A program made the translations under genes and the position numbers. The notes below the pieces were generated by a model, which was not told the DNA's origin, did not search any database, and worked only from the letters and a program-made list of their open reading frames with translations. Positions 52,888 through 63,688 of a stretch of 64,000 nucleotides of DNA are shown piece after piece; positions within the stretch are counted from its first letter, which is position 1; each line of letters begins with the position of its first letter. Source of the DNA: Flavobacterium hydrophilum (lineage in GTDB: Bacteria > Bacteroidota > Bacteroidia > Flavobacteriales > Flavobacteriaceae). The stretch is taken from the NCBI RefSeq assembly GCF_003202405.1, contig NZ_QJHL01000001.1, positions 930,001-994,000 of the forward strand, in the 5' to 3' direction.

Positions 52888-53781
52888 TTATTTTTTTACA
52901 AGTTTCTCTTTAAAAAAATCAATAGTTCTTTTCCATGATAAAGTAGCTGCTGCTTCATCATATCTTGGTGTTGTGTTGTTGTGAAAACCGTGGTTAACCC
53001 CCTGGTAGAAATAAGCAATATTTTCAACTTTATTTTTATTCAGTATTTCCTCAAAAGCAAGCCAGCCTTCATTGACACGTGTATCAAGCTCCGCGTAATG
53101 CAAAAGGAGCGGAGTATTTATTTTTTCTGCTTCATCTTTGGTGGGCTGTCCGCCGTAATACGGAACTGCAGCTGATAAAGAAGGTATTTTTACTGCCATC
53201 ATATTCGAAATCCATCCGCCAAAACAAAACCCGACAACGCCAACAGATCCATTACAATCTTTGTGTGATTTCAGATATTCGTATGCGGCAATAAAATCCT
53301 CCAGCATTTCTTCTCGGGTTCGTTTTTTTTGGAGTTCACGTCCGGCATCATCATTGCCTGGATATCCACCTAGTGGAGATAAAGCATCAGGTGCCAAAGT
53401 AATAAACCCTTCTATTGCAGTCCTTCTTCCCACATCTTCAATATAAGGGTTTAATCCCCTGTTTTCATGTACAACAATAATTCCTGGTAATTTTTTCTTA
53501 GTTTCTGCAGGCTGGGATAACTGTCCCTTGATGTTTCCTCCTCCTTTTGGGGAATCATAATTGATGTATTGTGTTTTTAATCTTGGATCAGTTGGCTGAA
53601 TCAAAATACTATCGACATAATTTGGTGTCATAAAACTTAAAAGAGAAGGAAGGGTGATAGCTCCTACAGCAAAAATGGAGAGTTTTTCAATAAACTGTCT
53701 TCGCTCAATTTTATTGTGAGCATAGTCATCGTATAAATCAAATATTTCCTGGGATATATCTTCTTTGGTTAATTTCCGCAT
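52888..53781 (-). CDS. Dienelactone-hydrolase-family protein with a Tat-like N-terminus
   Basis: 297 residues. Residues 20-52 carry a twin-arginine-like segment (IERRQFIEKL at 25-34) before a hydrophobic stretch (SIFAVGAITLPSLLSF), suggesting export by Tat or a membrane anchor. The alpha/beta hydrolase domain (about 70-295) has the DLH nucleophile Cys186 in GFCFGG, Glu in VVHENRG, Asp in LDTRVN and His in NHGFHN. Such enzymes open lactones; the natural substrate is unknown. The promoter is at 53817-53844. Confidence 0.88.
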   Translation of the reverse strand: MRKLTKEDISQEIFDLYDDYAHNKIERRQFIEKLSIFAVGAITLPSLLSFMTPNYVDSILIQPTDPRLKTQYINYDSPKGGGNIKGQLSQPAETKKKLPGIIVVHENRGLNPYIEDVGRRTAIEGFITLAPDALSPLGGYPGNDDAGRELQKKRTREEMLEDFIAAYEYLKSHKDCNGSVGVVGFCFGGWISNMMAVKIPSLSAAVPYYGGQPTKDEAEKINTPLLLHYAELDTRVNEGWLAFEEILNKNKVENIAYFYQGVNHGFHNNTTPRYDEAAATLSWKRTIDFFKEKLVKK

Positions 53782-53816
53782 ATGTTAATTATTTAGAATA
53801 ATTTAGAAAAAAAGTT

Positions 53817-53844
53817 CAAAAATATAAAAGTAAAAAAAAAACAA
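53817..53844 (-). promoter_or_regulatory. Flavobacterial promoter, TTG-N17-TATTTTTG
   Basis: On the minus strand TTG (53844-53842) and TATTTTTG (53824-53817) are 17 bases apart, matching the -33/-7 consensus. The gene starts 35 bases downstream. Confidence 0.65.
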
Positions 53845-54000
53845 TTAAGAGTGTTTTTTTTACAATTTTGAATAATGTATCATGTTTTTTAAAAGTATGG
53901 CATCGAATTAAAAGTTATTTAAGGAACTATATCTTTTTTTACTATTTTTATTAAATGTATAAATTACAGCTAACATATTTGTAAGCATATTTAATTTTTA

Positions 54001-55449
54001 ATGATGAAATTATCGTATCAAATACTTTTAGCATTTACCCTGATAATTTTATTGTCTGTTGCTGATTCTTATACTAATTATATGCTGTCAAAAAAAGTAC
54101 AGCTTAATTCACAGTTTCTTGCCAGGTCAGAAGAGATAATTCGAAATTCGAATAAAACCCATAAAGCTATTATTGAAATGCAGAGTGCTTTTCGGGGTTA
54201 TTTGCTTACAAATGATGAGACTTTTCTAGACGCTTACTTTAAAGGAAGTCAAATTGTACCCAAACTCATAAAAGAGCAGCAGCTTCGGATTGGTGATGGC
54301 AACAAACAGCGTGGAATATTAGATTCAATCAAAAACTTGCATAACAATTGGCTCAGCTATTCTGCTCAATTGATATATTCGAGGGAAAAGTTTCCCAATT
54401 CGTATCAAAATCTGTTTGATAGTTCATTGAAAAAGCACGTTGGAAAAAAAATAAATGATGCTATTAATGCCAAATTTTCAAGATTTGATAAAATAGAATA
54501 TAAAATGAGGAAACGCCATACGGACAGATTACTGATTTCCTTAAAAAACGCCCATACATTTTCCCTTATTTTCCTTACATTAACGATCGTAGTAGGCGTG
54601 TTTAGTACTGCGTTTATCTTGGTGGTTACGACTAAAAGAATCAATTTAATGGTAAGCCTTGCCGAAAATATTTCAAAAGGTAATTTCACCCGTGTTAAAG
54701 ATACGGGTAACGATGAATTATCTGCTCTGGCTGTTTCTTTAAATAGAATGTCTGAAAAGTTAGATAAAAATATTCATGAATTAAAAAACAGAAATGCTGA
54801 GCTGAATAAATTTGCGTATGTAGTTTCTCATGATTTGAAAGCTCCCATTCGTGGCATTCATAATGTTATTACATGGATTGAAGAAGATCATGCTAATGAA
54901 CTTTCGCCGGCTCTTAAAAGGTATCTAAGGATTATCCCCCAAAAGACACAGCGTATGGAGGCACTCATTAACGGTCTATTGGATTATGCAAGATTGAATC
55001 TCAAAACCCCATCAGAAAAAATAAATACAAATGCCCTTGTTCAGGAAATTGCAGATTCTATAATCCCTAGAACTTTTACATTTGAAATAGGTGATTTGCC
55101 CGATTTGTTTACAGAAAGAATCAAGCTCGAACAGGTTTTTGCTAATTTGATAAGTAATGCAGTAAAATACACGCCACAGGAGAAAGGAGGAATAATTCAG
55201 ATTAAATGCAAAATATTTCCTAACTTTTATGAATTTTCAGTAAGAGATAATGGAATTGGAATTGCGGTAGAATTCCATCAAAAAATATTCGAAATATTTC
55301 AGACACTTCGCGAACAGAATGAACAGGAAAGTACTGGTGTAGGCTTGGCAATTGTAAAAAAAATAATAGATGACCAACAAGAATCCATTACCGTAAAATC
55401 GGCATTGGGAGAAGGTGCTGAATTTATCTTTACGTGGAGAAATAATTAA
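54001..55449 (+). CDS. Membrane sensor histidine kinase with CHASE3-like sensor and HAMP
   Basis: 482 residues. TM1 is about 6-22; an extracytoplasmic CHASE3-like helical sensor follows (about 25-180, with MQSAFRGYLLTNDETFLDAY). TM2 is about 185-208; a HAMP domain (210-263) leads to HisKA with His277 in YVVSHDLKAPIRGI, then HATPase_c with N-box NLISNAVKY, G1 DNGIGI and G2 GVGLAIVKK. The N-terminal SHDLKAPIR form groups it with phytochrome-like kinases. It lies 32 bases from a lone receiver gene and upstream of the poly-HAMP kinase. The signal is unknown. Confidence 0.9.
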   Translation: MMKLSYQILLAFTLIILLSVADSYTNYMLSKKVQLNSQFLARSEEIIRNSNKTHKAIIEMQSAFRGYLLTNDETFLDAYFKGSQIVPKLIKEQQLRIGDGNKQRGILDSIKNLHNNWLSYSAQLIYSREKFPNSYQNLFDSSLKKHVGKKINDAINAKFSRFDKIEYKMRKRHTDRLLISLKNAHTFSLIFLTLTIVVGVFSTAFILVVTTKRINLMVSLAENISKGNFTRVKDTGNDELSALAVSLNRMSEKLDKNIHELKNRNAELNKFAYVVSHDLKAPIRGIHNVITWIEEDHANELSPALKRYLRIIPQKTQRMEALINGLLDYARLNLKTPSEKINTNALVQEIADSIIPRTFTFEIGDLPDLFTERIKLEQVFANLISNAVKYTPQEKGGIIQIKCKIFPNFYEFSVRDNGIGIAVEFHQKIFEIFQTLREQNEQESTGVGLAIVKKIIDDQQESITVKSALGEGAEFIFTWRNN

Positions 55450-55481
55450 GACGACAAACTTTTACAAATAGTAATAACTAA

Positions 55482-55913
55482 ATGAAAAAACCAACAATTT
55501 TATTAATAGAAGATGATGAACTGGACATCATAAGTGTAGAGCGTTCTTTAAAAAAAATTGGTAGTGAATATGTACTTCATACAGCTTATAATGGTATTGA
55601 AGCCTTAAAAGTCCTTAGGGATACAAATTTGGGATTGATTCCGGATGTTATCCTTTTGGATATTAATATGCCAAGAATGAACGGAATAGAGTTTTTAAAG
55701 GAAATAAGAGAGGATAAAAAACTTAAGAATTTAAAAGTTTTTATAATGACTACTTCTTCTGAAGGTGATGACAGATTTGAAGCAGAAAAATTAGGAATAT
55801 CAGGTTATATCATCAAACCTTTGAATTATACGGATAATTCGAAAAGACCTGATTCTATGGATGCTTTTGTCCAATTTCATTTAAGGAAAATATTGCTTGA
55901 TGAAAACATATAA
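55482..55913 (+). CDS. Single-domain response regulator (Rcp1-like receiver)
   Basis: 143 residues, one receiver domain and nothing else. The acidic cluster EDDE at 10-13, phosphorylation site Asp60 in VILLDINMPRMNG, Thr (IMTTSS) and Lys (YIIKPLN) are intact. The long loop before the Asp and the extension near the end resemble phytochrome-associated Rcp1 regulators. It has no output domain, so it probably passes phosphate or acts by binding. It is 32 bases downstream of the CHASE3 kinase and 100 before the poly-HAMP kinase. Confidence 0.92.
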   Translation: MKKPTILLIEDDELDIISVERSLKKIGSEYVLHTAYNGIEALKVLRDTNLGLIPDVILLDINMPRMNGIEFLKEIREDKKLKNLKVFIMTTSSEGDDRFEAEKLGISGYIIKPLNYTDNSKRPDSMDAFVQFHLRKILLDENI

Positions 55914-56013
55914 ATGTTTTTTAATGATAACTTAGAGGTTTATTATTGGAATTTTAAGTTATGATAATTTGGTTGCCAGAATTTTTTAAATCATTCTATA
56001 TAAGATTGGGAAT

Positions 56014-59000
56014 ATGAAAAAAATAAAAAATAACAATACACAAAATCCTGAAAGTGTAGTAGTACTTCCGGTTCTTGCTGGAGAAAAACCTATAAAAACC
56101 AAAGTGAAGAAAGCAGATTTGGAGGAGTCTATTTTGACAGATGCGGAGTTTCTGAAGATTTTGCTCAAAGTTAAAAACGGTAATTTCACTCAGCGCTTTC
56201 CAACCGATCAAAATGGGACAAAAAGATCTATTTGCGAAACTTTAAACGAAATCATAGACCTAAACGAAAGAATGGTTTTTGAATTCCAAAAGGTAGGTAA
56301 AAGCATCGGTAAGCAGGGAAAACTAACGAATCGTGTGGCACTTGACGGTGCAAGAGGTTCCTGGAGTTCCTGCGTAGATTCGGTTAATACACTGATATCA
56401 GATCTTGTGCATCCGACTATTGAAATTGCACACGTAATTACTTCGGTAGCAAAGGGAAATCTGTCACAGGAAATGCCGCTTTCTATTGAAGGGAATCCGC
56501 TTCAGGGAGAATTCCTTAGAATTGCAAAAGAGGTAAACGGAATGGTGAAGCAGCTAAACCTTTTCTCGATGGAGGTAACCCGTGTGGCGCGTGAGGTAGG
56601 TACAGAAGGTAAACTGGGAGGTCAGGCAAAAGTAAGAGGAGTTGGTGGTGTTTGGAAAGATTTGACCGACTCTGTAAACAAAATGGCGAGTAACTTAACC
56701 GGTCAGGTACGTAATATTGCCGATGTAACCACGGCGGTAGCAAAAGGAGATTTATCTAAAAAAATTACTGTTGACGTAAAAGGAGAAATCCTCGAACTTA
56801 AAAATACCATCAATACGATGGTGGATCAGCTGAACTCCTTTTCTTCTGAGGTAACGCGTGTGGCACGTGAGGTAGGAACCGAAGGAAAACTGGGAGGTCA
56901 GGCACAGGTAAAAGGTGTAGGAGGAACCTGGAAAGATTTGACCGATTCGGTAAACCAGATGGCATCCAACTTAACCGGTCAGGTGCGTAATATTGCCGAT
57001 GTAACCACAGCGGTAGCAAAAGGTGATCTTTCTAAAAAAATTACTGTTGACGTAAAAGGAGAAATCCTTGAACTTAAAAATACCATCAACACAATGGTGG
57101 ATCAGCTGAACTCATTTTCTTCAGAGGTAACCCGTGTGGCGGTTGAGGTAGGTTCAGAAGGAAAACTGGGAGGTCAGGCAAAAGTACGAGGTGTTGGTGG
57201 GGTTTGGAAAGATTTGACCGACTCTGTAAACCAGATGGCGAGTAACTTAACCGGTCAGGTACGTAATATTGCCGAGGTAACCACAGCAGTTGCAAAAGGC
57301 GATTTATCTAAAAAAATTACAGTAAACGTTGCAGGGGAAATTCTGGAGCTTAAAAATACAATTAATACGATGGTGGATCAGCTGAACTCCTTTGGTGCCG
57401 AGGTAACCCGTGTGGCACGTGAGGTTGGTTCGGAAGGAAAGCTGGGAGGTCAGGCAAAAGTAAAAGGAGTTGGTGGAACCTGGAAAGATTTAACAGATTC
57501 CGTGAATCAGATGGCATCAAATCTTACAGGTCAGGTACGTAATATTGCCGAGGTAACAACGGCGGTAGCAAATGGTGACCTTTCGAAAAAAATTACAGCT
57601 GTTGCTGAAGGAGAGATTCTGGAGCTTAAGAAAACCATCAATACGATGGTGGATCAGCTGAACTCATTTTCATCTGAGGTAACGCGTGTGGCGCTTGAGG
57701 TTGGTACCGAAGGAAAACTGGGAGGTCAGGCAAAAGTAAAAGGTGTGGGCGGAACCTGGAAAGATTTAACGGATTCTGTTAATCAGATGGCATCCAACTT
57801 AACCGGTCAGGTACGTAATATTGCTGAGGTAACAACCGCCGTAGCAAAAGGCGATTTATCCCGCCAGATTACCGTAGATACAAAAGGGGAAATCCTTGAG
57901 CTTAAAAATACGATTAATACGATGGTGGGGCAGCTGAACTCATTTGCATCTGAGGTAACCCGTGTAGCACGTGAGGTAGGAACCGAAGGGAAACTCGGAG
58001 GACAGGCTCAGGTTGAAGGTGTTGGTGGAACCTGGAAAGATTTAACGGATTCGGTTAACCAGATGGCGGGAAACCTTACTGCTCAGGTACGTAACATTGC
58101 TGAGGTAACAACAGCGGTGGCAAAAGGCGATTTATCACGTCAGATTACCGTGGACGTAAAAGGAGAAATCTTAGAACTTAAAAATACCATTAATACGATG
58201 GTGGATCAGCTCCGTGACTTTGCTTCGGAGGTAACAAGGGTTTCTCGTGAGGTAGGTACAGAAGGAAAACTCGGTGGTCAGGCAAATGTACCAGGAGTTG
58301 CCGGAACCTGGAAAGATTTAACAGATTCGGTGAACCAAATGGCGGGTAACTTAACTGCTCAGGTACGTAATATTGCCGATGTAGCGATTGCCGTTGCCAA
58401 TGGGGATATGTCCCGAAAAATTACCGTTGACGTGCGTGGAGAAATTCTGCAATTAAAAGAAACCCTAAACACGATGGTGGACCAGTTAAGGGAGTTTGCT
58501 TCTGAGGTAACCCGTGTGGCTCGTGAGGTAGGAACCGAAGGAAAACTGGGAGGTCAGGCAAATGTACCGGGTGTTGCCGGAACGTGGAAGGATTTGACCG
58601 ATTCGGTGAATCAGATGGCGGGTAACTTAACCACACAGGTACGTAATATTGCTGAGGTAACAATCGCCGTTGCTAATGGGGATATGTCCAAGAAAATTAC
58701 GGCCGATGTACGTGGAGAAATTCTTCAATTGAAAGAAACCGTAAATACCATGGTGGATCAGCTTCGTGCTTTTGCTTCTGAGGTAACGCGTGTAGCACGT
58801 GAGGTAGGAACCGATGGAAAATTAGGAGGACAGGCATTTGTACCCGGAGTTGCCGGAACGTGGAAAGATTTAACGGATTCGGTGAATCAGATGGCATCCA
58901 ACTTAACCGGTCAGGTTCGAAACATTGCCGATGTAACCAAAGCGGTAGCAAACGGTGACCTTTCGAAACAAATTACGGTGGATGTTAAGGGAGAAATCCT

Positions 59001-62000
59001 CGATTTGAAAAATACGTTTAATACGATGGTGGAACAGTTGAATTCCTTTTCATCTGAGGTTACGCGTGTGGCGCGTGAAGTAGGAACGGAAGGAAAACTG
59101 GGAGGACAATCTGAAGTAAAAGGGGTTGCGGGAACCTGGAAAGATTTAACGGATTCGGTTAACTTAATGGCTTCTAACTTAACTTCTCAGGTACGTGGAA
59201 TCGCAAAAGTAGTAACATCTGTAGCAAAAGGAAACTTAAAACAAAAACTATCGATTGATGCTAAAGGTGAAGTTGCACAATTAACCGACACGATCAACGA
59301 AATGATTGATACGCTGGCAACCTTCTCCGATCAGGTAACAACTGTGGCACGTGAGGTAGGAGCTGAAGGTAAACTGGGAGGTCAGGCGAATGTACCGGGA
59401 GCTTCCGGAACCTGGAAAAACTTAACAGAAAACGTAAATCAGCTTGCGGCAAACTTAACAACTCAGGTACGAGCTATTTCTGAGGTGGCATCAGCGGTAA
59501 CACAAGGGGATTTAACTAGAACTATTGGTGTTGAAGCCAAAGGTGAGGTGGAAGCTTTGAAAGATACCATTAACCAGATGATTTCGAACCTGAAAGCAAC
59601 AACTTTAAGAAATCAGGAACAAGACTGGCTGAAATCGAATTTGGCTAAGTTTACCCAAATGCTTCAGGGGCAAAAGGAATTAAATTCGGTTACCAAGAAA
59701 ATCCTTTCTGAGCTAGCAACCGTTGTAACTGCACAACACGGACTTTTTTATATTTTACAGGAAGGGGAAAATTTTGAAGATTCAAAACTGAATCTGATTG
59801 CTTCTTATGCTTACATTAAAAGGAAAAATTCTCCAACGCAATATGCAATGGGAGAGGGACTTATAGGTCAGGTTGCGGTTGAAAAAGAAAGAATTATTTT
59901 GAGTAATGTACCGAAAGATTATATCAAAATCAATTCCGGGCTTGGAGATGCAAAACCAAAAGATGTTATTATTTTACCGGTATTATTTGAGGGACAATTA
60001 AAAGCGGTTATCGAATTGGCATCATTGGATACTTTTAGCGAAACTCACTTAGATTTCCTCGAAGGATTAACAGAAAGTATTGGTATTGTATTGAATACGA
60101 TCGAATCGAATTCAAGAACAGAAGAATTACTGGTTCAGTCCCAATCTTTGGCGGGTGAGCTTAAAAGTCAGCAGGAAGTATTGAAAAACACCAATGAAGA
60201 ACTGGAAGAGAAAGCTTTCTTATTAGCGAATCAAAAAGAAGAAGTAGAGCTTAAAAATCAGGAAGTTGAGGTAGCGAGAAAGGCATTGGAAGAAAAAGCC
60301 GACCAGCTGACATTAACATCCAAATATAAATCGGAGTTTTTAGCGAATATGTCACATGAACTTCGAACTCCATTAAACAGTTTGCAGATTTTGGCAAACG
60401 AATTAATTGCAAATAGAGACGGTAATTTATCAGAAAAACAAATTCAGTTTGCCAAAACAATCAACTCATGTGGAGATGACCTTATTCAGCTGATTAATGA
60501 CATTCTGGATTTATCTAAAATCGAATCCGGATATATTTCTGTTGATTACAATCCGATTAGTTTTGATGAAATCAGCCGATTTGTAGCTTCTACTTTCAAT
60601 CCGATCTCAGAAGCCAAACACCTTCGTTTTAATATTATTATGGATGATGATCTTCCTGAAGTAATGGAAACCGATTCGCAGCGATTAAATCAGATTTTGA
60701 AAAATTTACTTTCTAATTCGTTTAAATTTACGGAAAAAGGAGAAGTAAAACTGAAAATTTATAAAGCTAATAACAATTGGAAAACCAATAATCTCAGCCT
60801 TGAAAATGCAGAGAACGTTGTAGCTTTCGAAATTTCAGATACCGGAATTGGTATTTCTAAAGAGAAGCAGAATATCATTTTTGAAGCGTTCCAACAGGCG
60901 GAAGGTTCTACAAGCCGTAAATATGGAGGAACTGGTCTGGGGCTTTCTATCAGCCGTGGACTTTCAGATTTGCTTGGTGGAAGTATTGAACTGGAAAGTG
61001 AAACGAACGTAGGAAGTAAATTTACCTTATTCCTTCCTTTAAAGTACGTTCATGTTGCTGAGGTAGAAAATATAGATGTAAATGAAGAAAATGATGTAAA
61101 AGGCCGAATTAAATCATTGCCATCAGAAAAATTCAACAGATCTGATATTGATTTGTTCTTTGTGGATGAAGTAGGAGATGACAGAACCGATATTAAGCCG
61201 GATGACAAAGTATTACTGATTGCTGAGGATAATTTGATTTTTGCGAGAATTATGCTGGAGCAGGCACATATTCATGGTATTAAAGCGATTGTTACTACCA
61301 AAGGAAATGATGTAATTGACTTTATCAATCAGTTTCGTCCCCATGCCATCACAATGGATTTAAATATGCCGGATACCAGCGGATGGAAAATTCTGGACAG
61401 ATTAAAAACGGATTTTAATTTACGTCACATTCCAGTGTATATTATTTCGGGTGAAGACGAAAGAAATAAAGGCCTTAAGCGCGGTGCGAGAAATTTTTTC
61501 GTAAAACCGGTAAAGAATGATTCATTAAATTATTTGTTTAATGATATTCATGATTTTAAGAATAAAAAGGTAAAAAACCTGCTTGTAGTTGATGATAATC
61601 AGGCAGAATTAGACAGAATATTACAAGCTGTAGATGGCGATGATATTACAATATTCTACGCTAAAACGGCTACTCAGGCAGTTGCACTTTTGAGAGATCA
61701 TTCGTTTGATTGTATTATATTAGACTTAAAACTGCCCGACGCAGATGGACTTGAAATTATTACCGACTTAGAAAATAATATAACAGGTCAGGAAACAGCC
61801 ATTATTATACACTCTGCCGGTGATGTTACCAAGAAACAAAAAGCGAAACTCAACAGATTTGCGCATAGTATCATCACAAAGAGTGCTACTTCAATGGACG
61901 AATTAATTGATCAGACAGCCTTATTTATGCATCGTGTTCATAAAGAATTGCCTGATACTATGAGAGAAGTAATAGAATCATTTTATTTAAAAGATGATGT

Positions 62001-62373
62001 GCTTCCGGGCAAAAAAGTATTGCTTGTAGATGATGATGTACGTAACCTGTTTGCATTGACTACTGCTTTAGAACGTTATGGATTAAATGTTATCAGTGCC
62101 GAAAGTGGTCAGGAAGCCATTGATTTAATTAATGAAGATAAAACCATTGATATTGTTTTAATGGATATCATGATGCCGGAAATGGATGGTTATGAAACGA
62201 TGAAACGCATTCGTAAAGACTCTAAACATAAAGATCTTACTATTATTGCTGTAACGGCAAAGGCGATGAAAGGAGACAGACAGCGCTGTATAGAATCAGG
62301 TGCCTCAGATTATATGACCAAACCTGTAAATGTAGAACAGCTGTCTTCATTGATGCGTGTGTGGCTTAAATAA
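56014..62373 (+). CDS. Soluble poly-HAMP hybrid histidine kinase with GAF and three receivers
   Basis: 2119 residues and no transmembrane segment. Order: a short N-terminal HAMP-like piece (about 38-85), 12 tandem units of 92 residues (about 90-1194), each two HAMP-like halves, a GAF domain (about 1222-1375), a coiled coil (about 1375-1435), HisKA with His1448 in [12 protein letters not shown], HATPase_c (about 1500-1675; [16 protein letters not shown]), then three receivers with Asp1782, Asp1904 and Asp2051, all with intact acidic and Lys/Thr sites. The layout resembles fungal group III (Nik1-type) osmosensing kinases, which also use stacked HAMP repeats without a membrane domain. The signal is unknown. 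It probably feeds phosphate within the four-gene cluster. Confidence 0.92.
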   Translation: MKKIKNNNTQNPESVVVLPVLAGEKPIKTKVKKADLEESILTDAEFLKILLKVKNGNFTQRFPTDQNGTKRSICETLNEIIDLNERMVFEFQKVGKSIGKQGKLTNRVALDGARGSWSSCVDSVNTLISDLVHPTIEIAHVITSVAKGNLSQEMPLSIEGNPLQGEFLRIAKEVNGMVKQLNLFSMEVTRVAREVGTEGKLGGQAKVRGVGGVWKDLTDSVNKMASNLTGQVRNIADVTTAVAKGDLSKKITVDVKGEILELKNTINTMVDQLNSFSSEVTRVAREVGTEGKLGGQAQVKGVGGTWKDLTDSVNQMASNLTGQVRNIADVTTAVAKGDLSKKITVDVKGEILELKNTINTMVDQLNSFSSEVTRVAVEVGSEGKLGGQAKVRGVGGVWKDLTDSVNQMASNLTGQVRNIAEVTTAVAKGDLSKKITVNVAGEILELKNTINTMVDQLNSFGAEVTRVAREVGSEGKLGGQAKVKGVGGTWKDLTDSVNQMASNLTGQVRNIAEVTTAVANGDLSKKITAVAEGEILELKKTINTMVDQLNSFSSEVTRVALEVGTEGKLGGQAKVKGVGGTWKDLTDSVNQMASNLTGQVRNIAEVTTAVAKGDLSRQITVDTKGEILELKNTINTMVGQLNSFASEVTRVAREVGTEGKLGGQAQVEGVGGTWKDLTDSVNQMAGNLTAQVRNIAEVTTAVAKGDLSRQITVDVKGEILELKNTINTMVDQLRDFASEVTRVSREVGTEGKLGGQANVPGVAGTWKDLTDSVNQMAGNLTAQVRNIADVAIAVANGDMSRKITVDVRGEILQLKETLNTMVDQLREFASEVTRVAREVGTEGKLGGQANVPGVAGTWKDLTDSVNQMAGNLTTQVRNIAEVTIAVANGDMSKKITADVRGEILQLKETVNTMVDQLRAFASEVTRVAREVGTDGKLGGQAFVPGVAGTWKDLTDSVNQMASNLTGQVRNIADVTKAVANGDLSKQITVDVKGEILDLKNTFNTMVEQLNSFSSEVTRVAREVGTEGKLGGQSEVKGVAGTWKDLTDSVNLMASNLTSQVRGIAKVVTSVAKGNLKQKLSIDAKGEVAQLTDTINEMIDTLATFSDQVTTVAREVGAEGKLGGQANVPGASGTWKNLTENVNQLAANLTTQVRAISEVASAVTQGDLTRTIGVEAKGEVEALKDTINQMISNLKATTLRNQEQDWLKSNLAKFTQMLQGQKELNSVTKKILSELATVVTAQHGLFYILQEGENFEDSKLNLIASYAYIKRKNSPTQYAMGEGLIGQVAVEKERIILSNVPKDYIKINSGLGDAKPKDVIILPVLFEGQLKAVIELASLDTFSETHLDFLEGLTESIGIVLNTIESNSRTEELLVQSQSLAGELKSQQEVLKNTNEELEEKAFLLANQKEEVELKNQEVEVARKALEEKADQLTLTSKYKSEFLANMSHELRTPLNSLQILANELIANRDGNLSEKQIQFAKTINSCGDDLIQLINDILDLSKIESGYISVDYNPISFDEISRFVASTFNPISEAKHLRFNIIMDDDLPEVMETDSQRLNQILKNLLSNSFKFTEKGEVKLKIYKANNNWKTNNLSLENAENVVAFEISDTGIGISKEKQNIIFEAFQQAEGSTSRKYGGTGLGLSISRGLSDLLGGSIELESETNVGSKFTLFLPLKYVHVAEVENIDVNEENDVKGRIKSLPSEKFNRSDIDLFFVDEVGDDRTDIKPDDKVLLIAEDNLIFARIMLEQAHIHGIKAIVTTKGNDVIDFINQFRPHAITMDLNMPDTSGWKILDRLKTDFNLRHIPVYIISGEDERNKGLKRGARNFFVKPVKNDSLNYLFNDIHDFKNKKVKNLLVVDDNQAELDRILQAVDGDDITIFYAKTATQAVALLRDHSFDCIILDLKLPDADGLEIITDLENNITGQETAIIIHSAGDVTKKQKAKLNRFAHSIITKSATSMDELIDQTALFMHRVHKELPDTMREVIESFYLKDDVLPGKKVLLVDDDVRNLFALTTALERYGLNVISAESGQEAIDLINEDKTIDIVLMDIMMPEMDGYETMKRIRKDSKHKDLTIIAVTAKAMKGDRQRCIESGASDYMTKPVNVEQLSSLMRVWLK
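56281..59598 (+). repeat. Twelve tandem 276-bp repeats in the poly-HAMP kinase gene
   Basis: Units encode 92 residues, with the landmarks [27 protein letters not shown] and [14 protein letters not shown]. The period is 276 bases. Units 2 to 10 are nearly identical at protein level; the first and last are more divergent, as expected when repeats expand from the middle. The array may change copy number by recombination. Confidence 0.88.
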
Positions 62374-62402
62374 TTCAAATTAGATTTCAATATAAAAACA
62401 GA

Positions 62403-63626
62403 ATGAAAGACAACGCAATAAAAATCCTGATTGTGGATGACAAAAAAGAAAACCTGCTTTCTTTGCAAGTTATCCTGGCTGATCGTGGTTATCAGTTTGT
62501 TGAAGCAACATCAGGAAAGGATGCCCTGCGGATTCTGTTGAAAAATCAGGATTTTGCAATTATACTTATGGACGTGCAAATGCCATTGATGGATGGTTTT
62601 GAAACCGCTGAATTAATTCGGCAGAGTGATAAACTCAAACATGTTCCTATTATCTTTTTGACAGCCAACATGAATACTAATGAGTATATATTTAAAGGCT
62701 ATCAGTCAGGCGCGGTTGATTACATGATTAAGCCGTTGGCACCAGAAATTTTGCAGGCCAAAGTGATGGTTTTTACCGAATTGTTCCGAAAAAATCAGGA
62801 GTTAAAAAAGAAGGAAGAAGAAACACAGGCTCTCAATGAAATCATTTTAAAAAACAATGCCAAGCTTGCTTCTCAATATGAAGCTATTGCAAAACATGCA
62901 GAAGAACTTAAGAAGAAAAATATGGAGCTTGATGCTTTTACCTACATATCAAGTCATGATCTTCAGGAGCCTTTGAGAAAAATTCAGACTTTTGCGAATC
63001 TTATCATGGCAAATGAATATCCAAATTTATCAGAAGATGGTAAAGCCAGGTTTAACAGGATTCTTTATGCGACTAACAGAATGCGTGAGCTTATCAACAG
63101 TCTTCTTACTTTTTCCCGCGCAACTCTTGATGACAGAAGGTTTGAAACAGTAGATTTAAATGCTATTATTGCTGATGTAAAAGCAGCTTTATATGAAAAT
63201 TTATCAGAAAAAAATGCTGTTATTGTTACTGATTTTCATGATAATATTAAGGCTATTCCGTTTCAGTTTGTTCAATTAATGGAAAATATGATTCATAATG
63301 CCATTAAGTTTTCACAGCCGGAAATTCCATTACAAATTACGATTAAAAGCCGTTTTGTTGATAGCTCAGTTTTAAATGATGTGCAGTTATTACCTAACGT
63401 TAAATACTGTCATATTAGTTTTGGAGATAACGGAATAGGTTTTGAGCAGGAGCACAATGAAAAGATATTTGGAGTTTTTCAGAAATTACATGGCCGGGAT
63501 TTGTATGAAGGAACCGGAATTGGGCTTGCCATTGTTAAGAAAATAATTGAAAACCATGATGGCTTTATAAATGCCACAGGCGAACCCATGAAAGGAGCCA
63601 CATTCAATATTTACATTCCTTATTAG
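62403..63626 (+). CDS. Receiver-histidine kinase (REC-coiled coil-HisKA-HATPase)
   Basis: 407 residues, soluble. The N-terminal receiver (1-125) has acidic pair DD at 12-13, Asp57 in ILMDVQMPLMDG, Thr (FLTAN) and Lys (YMIKPLA). A long coiled coil (about 128-175) leads to HisKA with His185 in YISSHDLQEPLRKI and HATPase_c (about 280-405; NMIHNAIKFS, DNGIGFE, GTGIGLAIVKK). A receiver before the kinase suggests control by phosphate from another protein, here most plausibly the poly-HAMP kinase 29 bases upstream. Terminator at 63648-63683. Confidence 0.92.
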   Translation: MKDNAIKILIVDDKKENLLSLQVILADRGYQFVEATSGKDALRILLKNQDFAIILMDVQMPLMDGFETAELIRQSDKLKHVPIIFLTANMNTNEYIFKGYQSGAVDYMIKPLAPEILQAKVMVFTELFRKNQELKKKEEETQALNEIILKNNAKLASQYEAIAKHAEELKKKNMELDAFTYISSHDLQEPLRKIQTFANLIMANEYPNLSEDGKARFNRILYATNRMRELINSLLTFSRATLDDRRFETVDLNAIIADVKAALYENLSEKNAVIVTDFHDNIKAIPFQFVQLMENMIHNAIKFSQPEIPLQITIKSRFVDSSVLNDVQLLPNVKYCHISFGDNGIGFEQEHNEKIFGVFQKLHGRDLYEGTGIGLAIVKKIIENHDGFINATGEPMKGATFNIYIPY

Positions 63627-63647
63627 AGTAATTTTTAAAATTTACAC

Positions 63648-63683
63648 AAAAACAAAACCATTAAAGTTAATGGTTTTGTTTTA
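63648..63683. terminator. Bidirectional terminator at the end of the signalling cluster
   Basis: AAACAAAACCATTA (63650-63663) pairs with TAATGGTTTTGTTT around a 4-base loop; T run on the right, T run also on the minus strand. It lies between converging genes. Confidence 0.8.
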
Positions 63684-63688
63684 TAAGT

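Noticed and set aside
56516..57295. Three similar minus-strand frames of 69-75 codons
   Set aside because: They are antisense shadows of the 276-bp poly-HAMP repeat.
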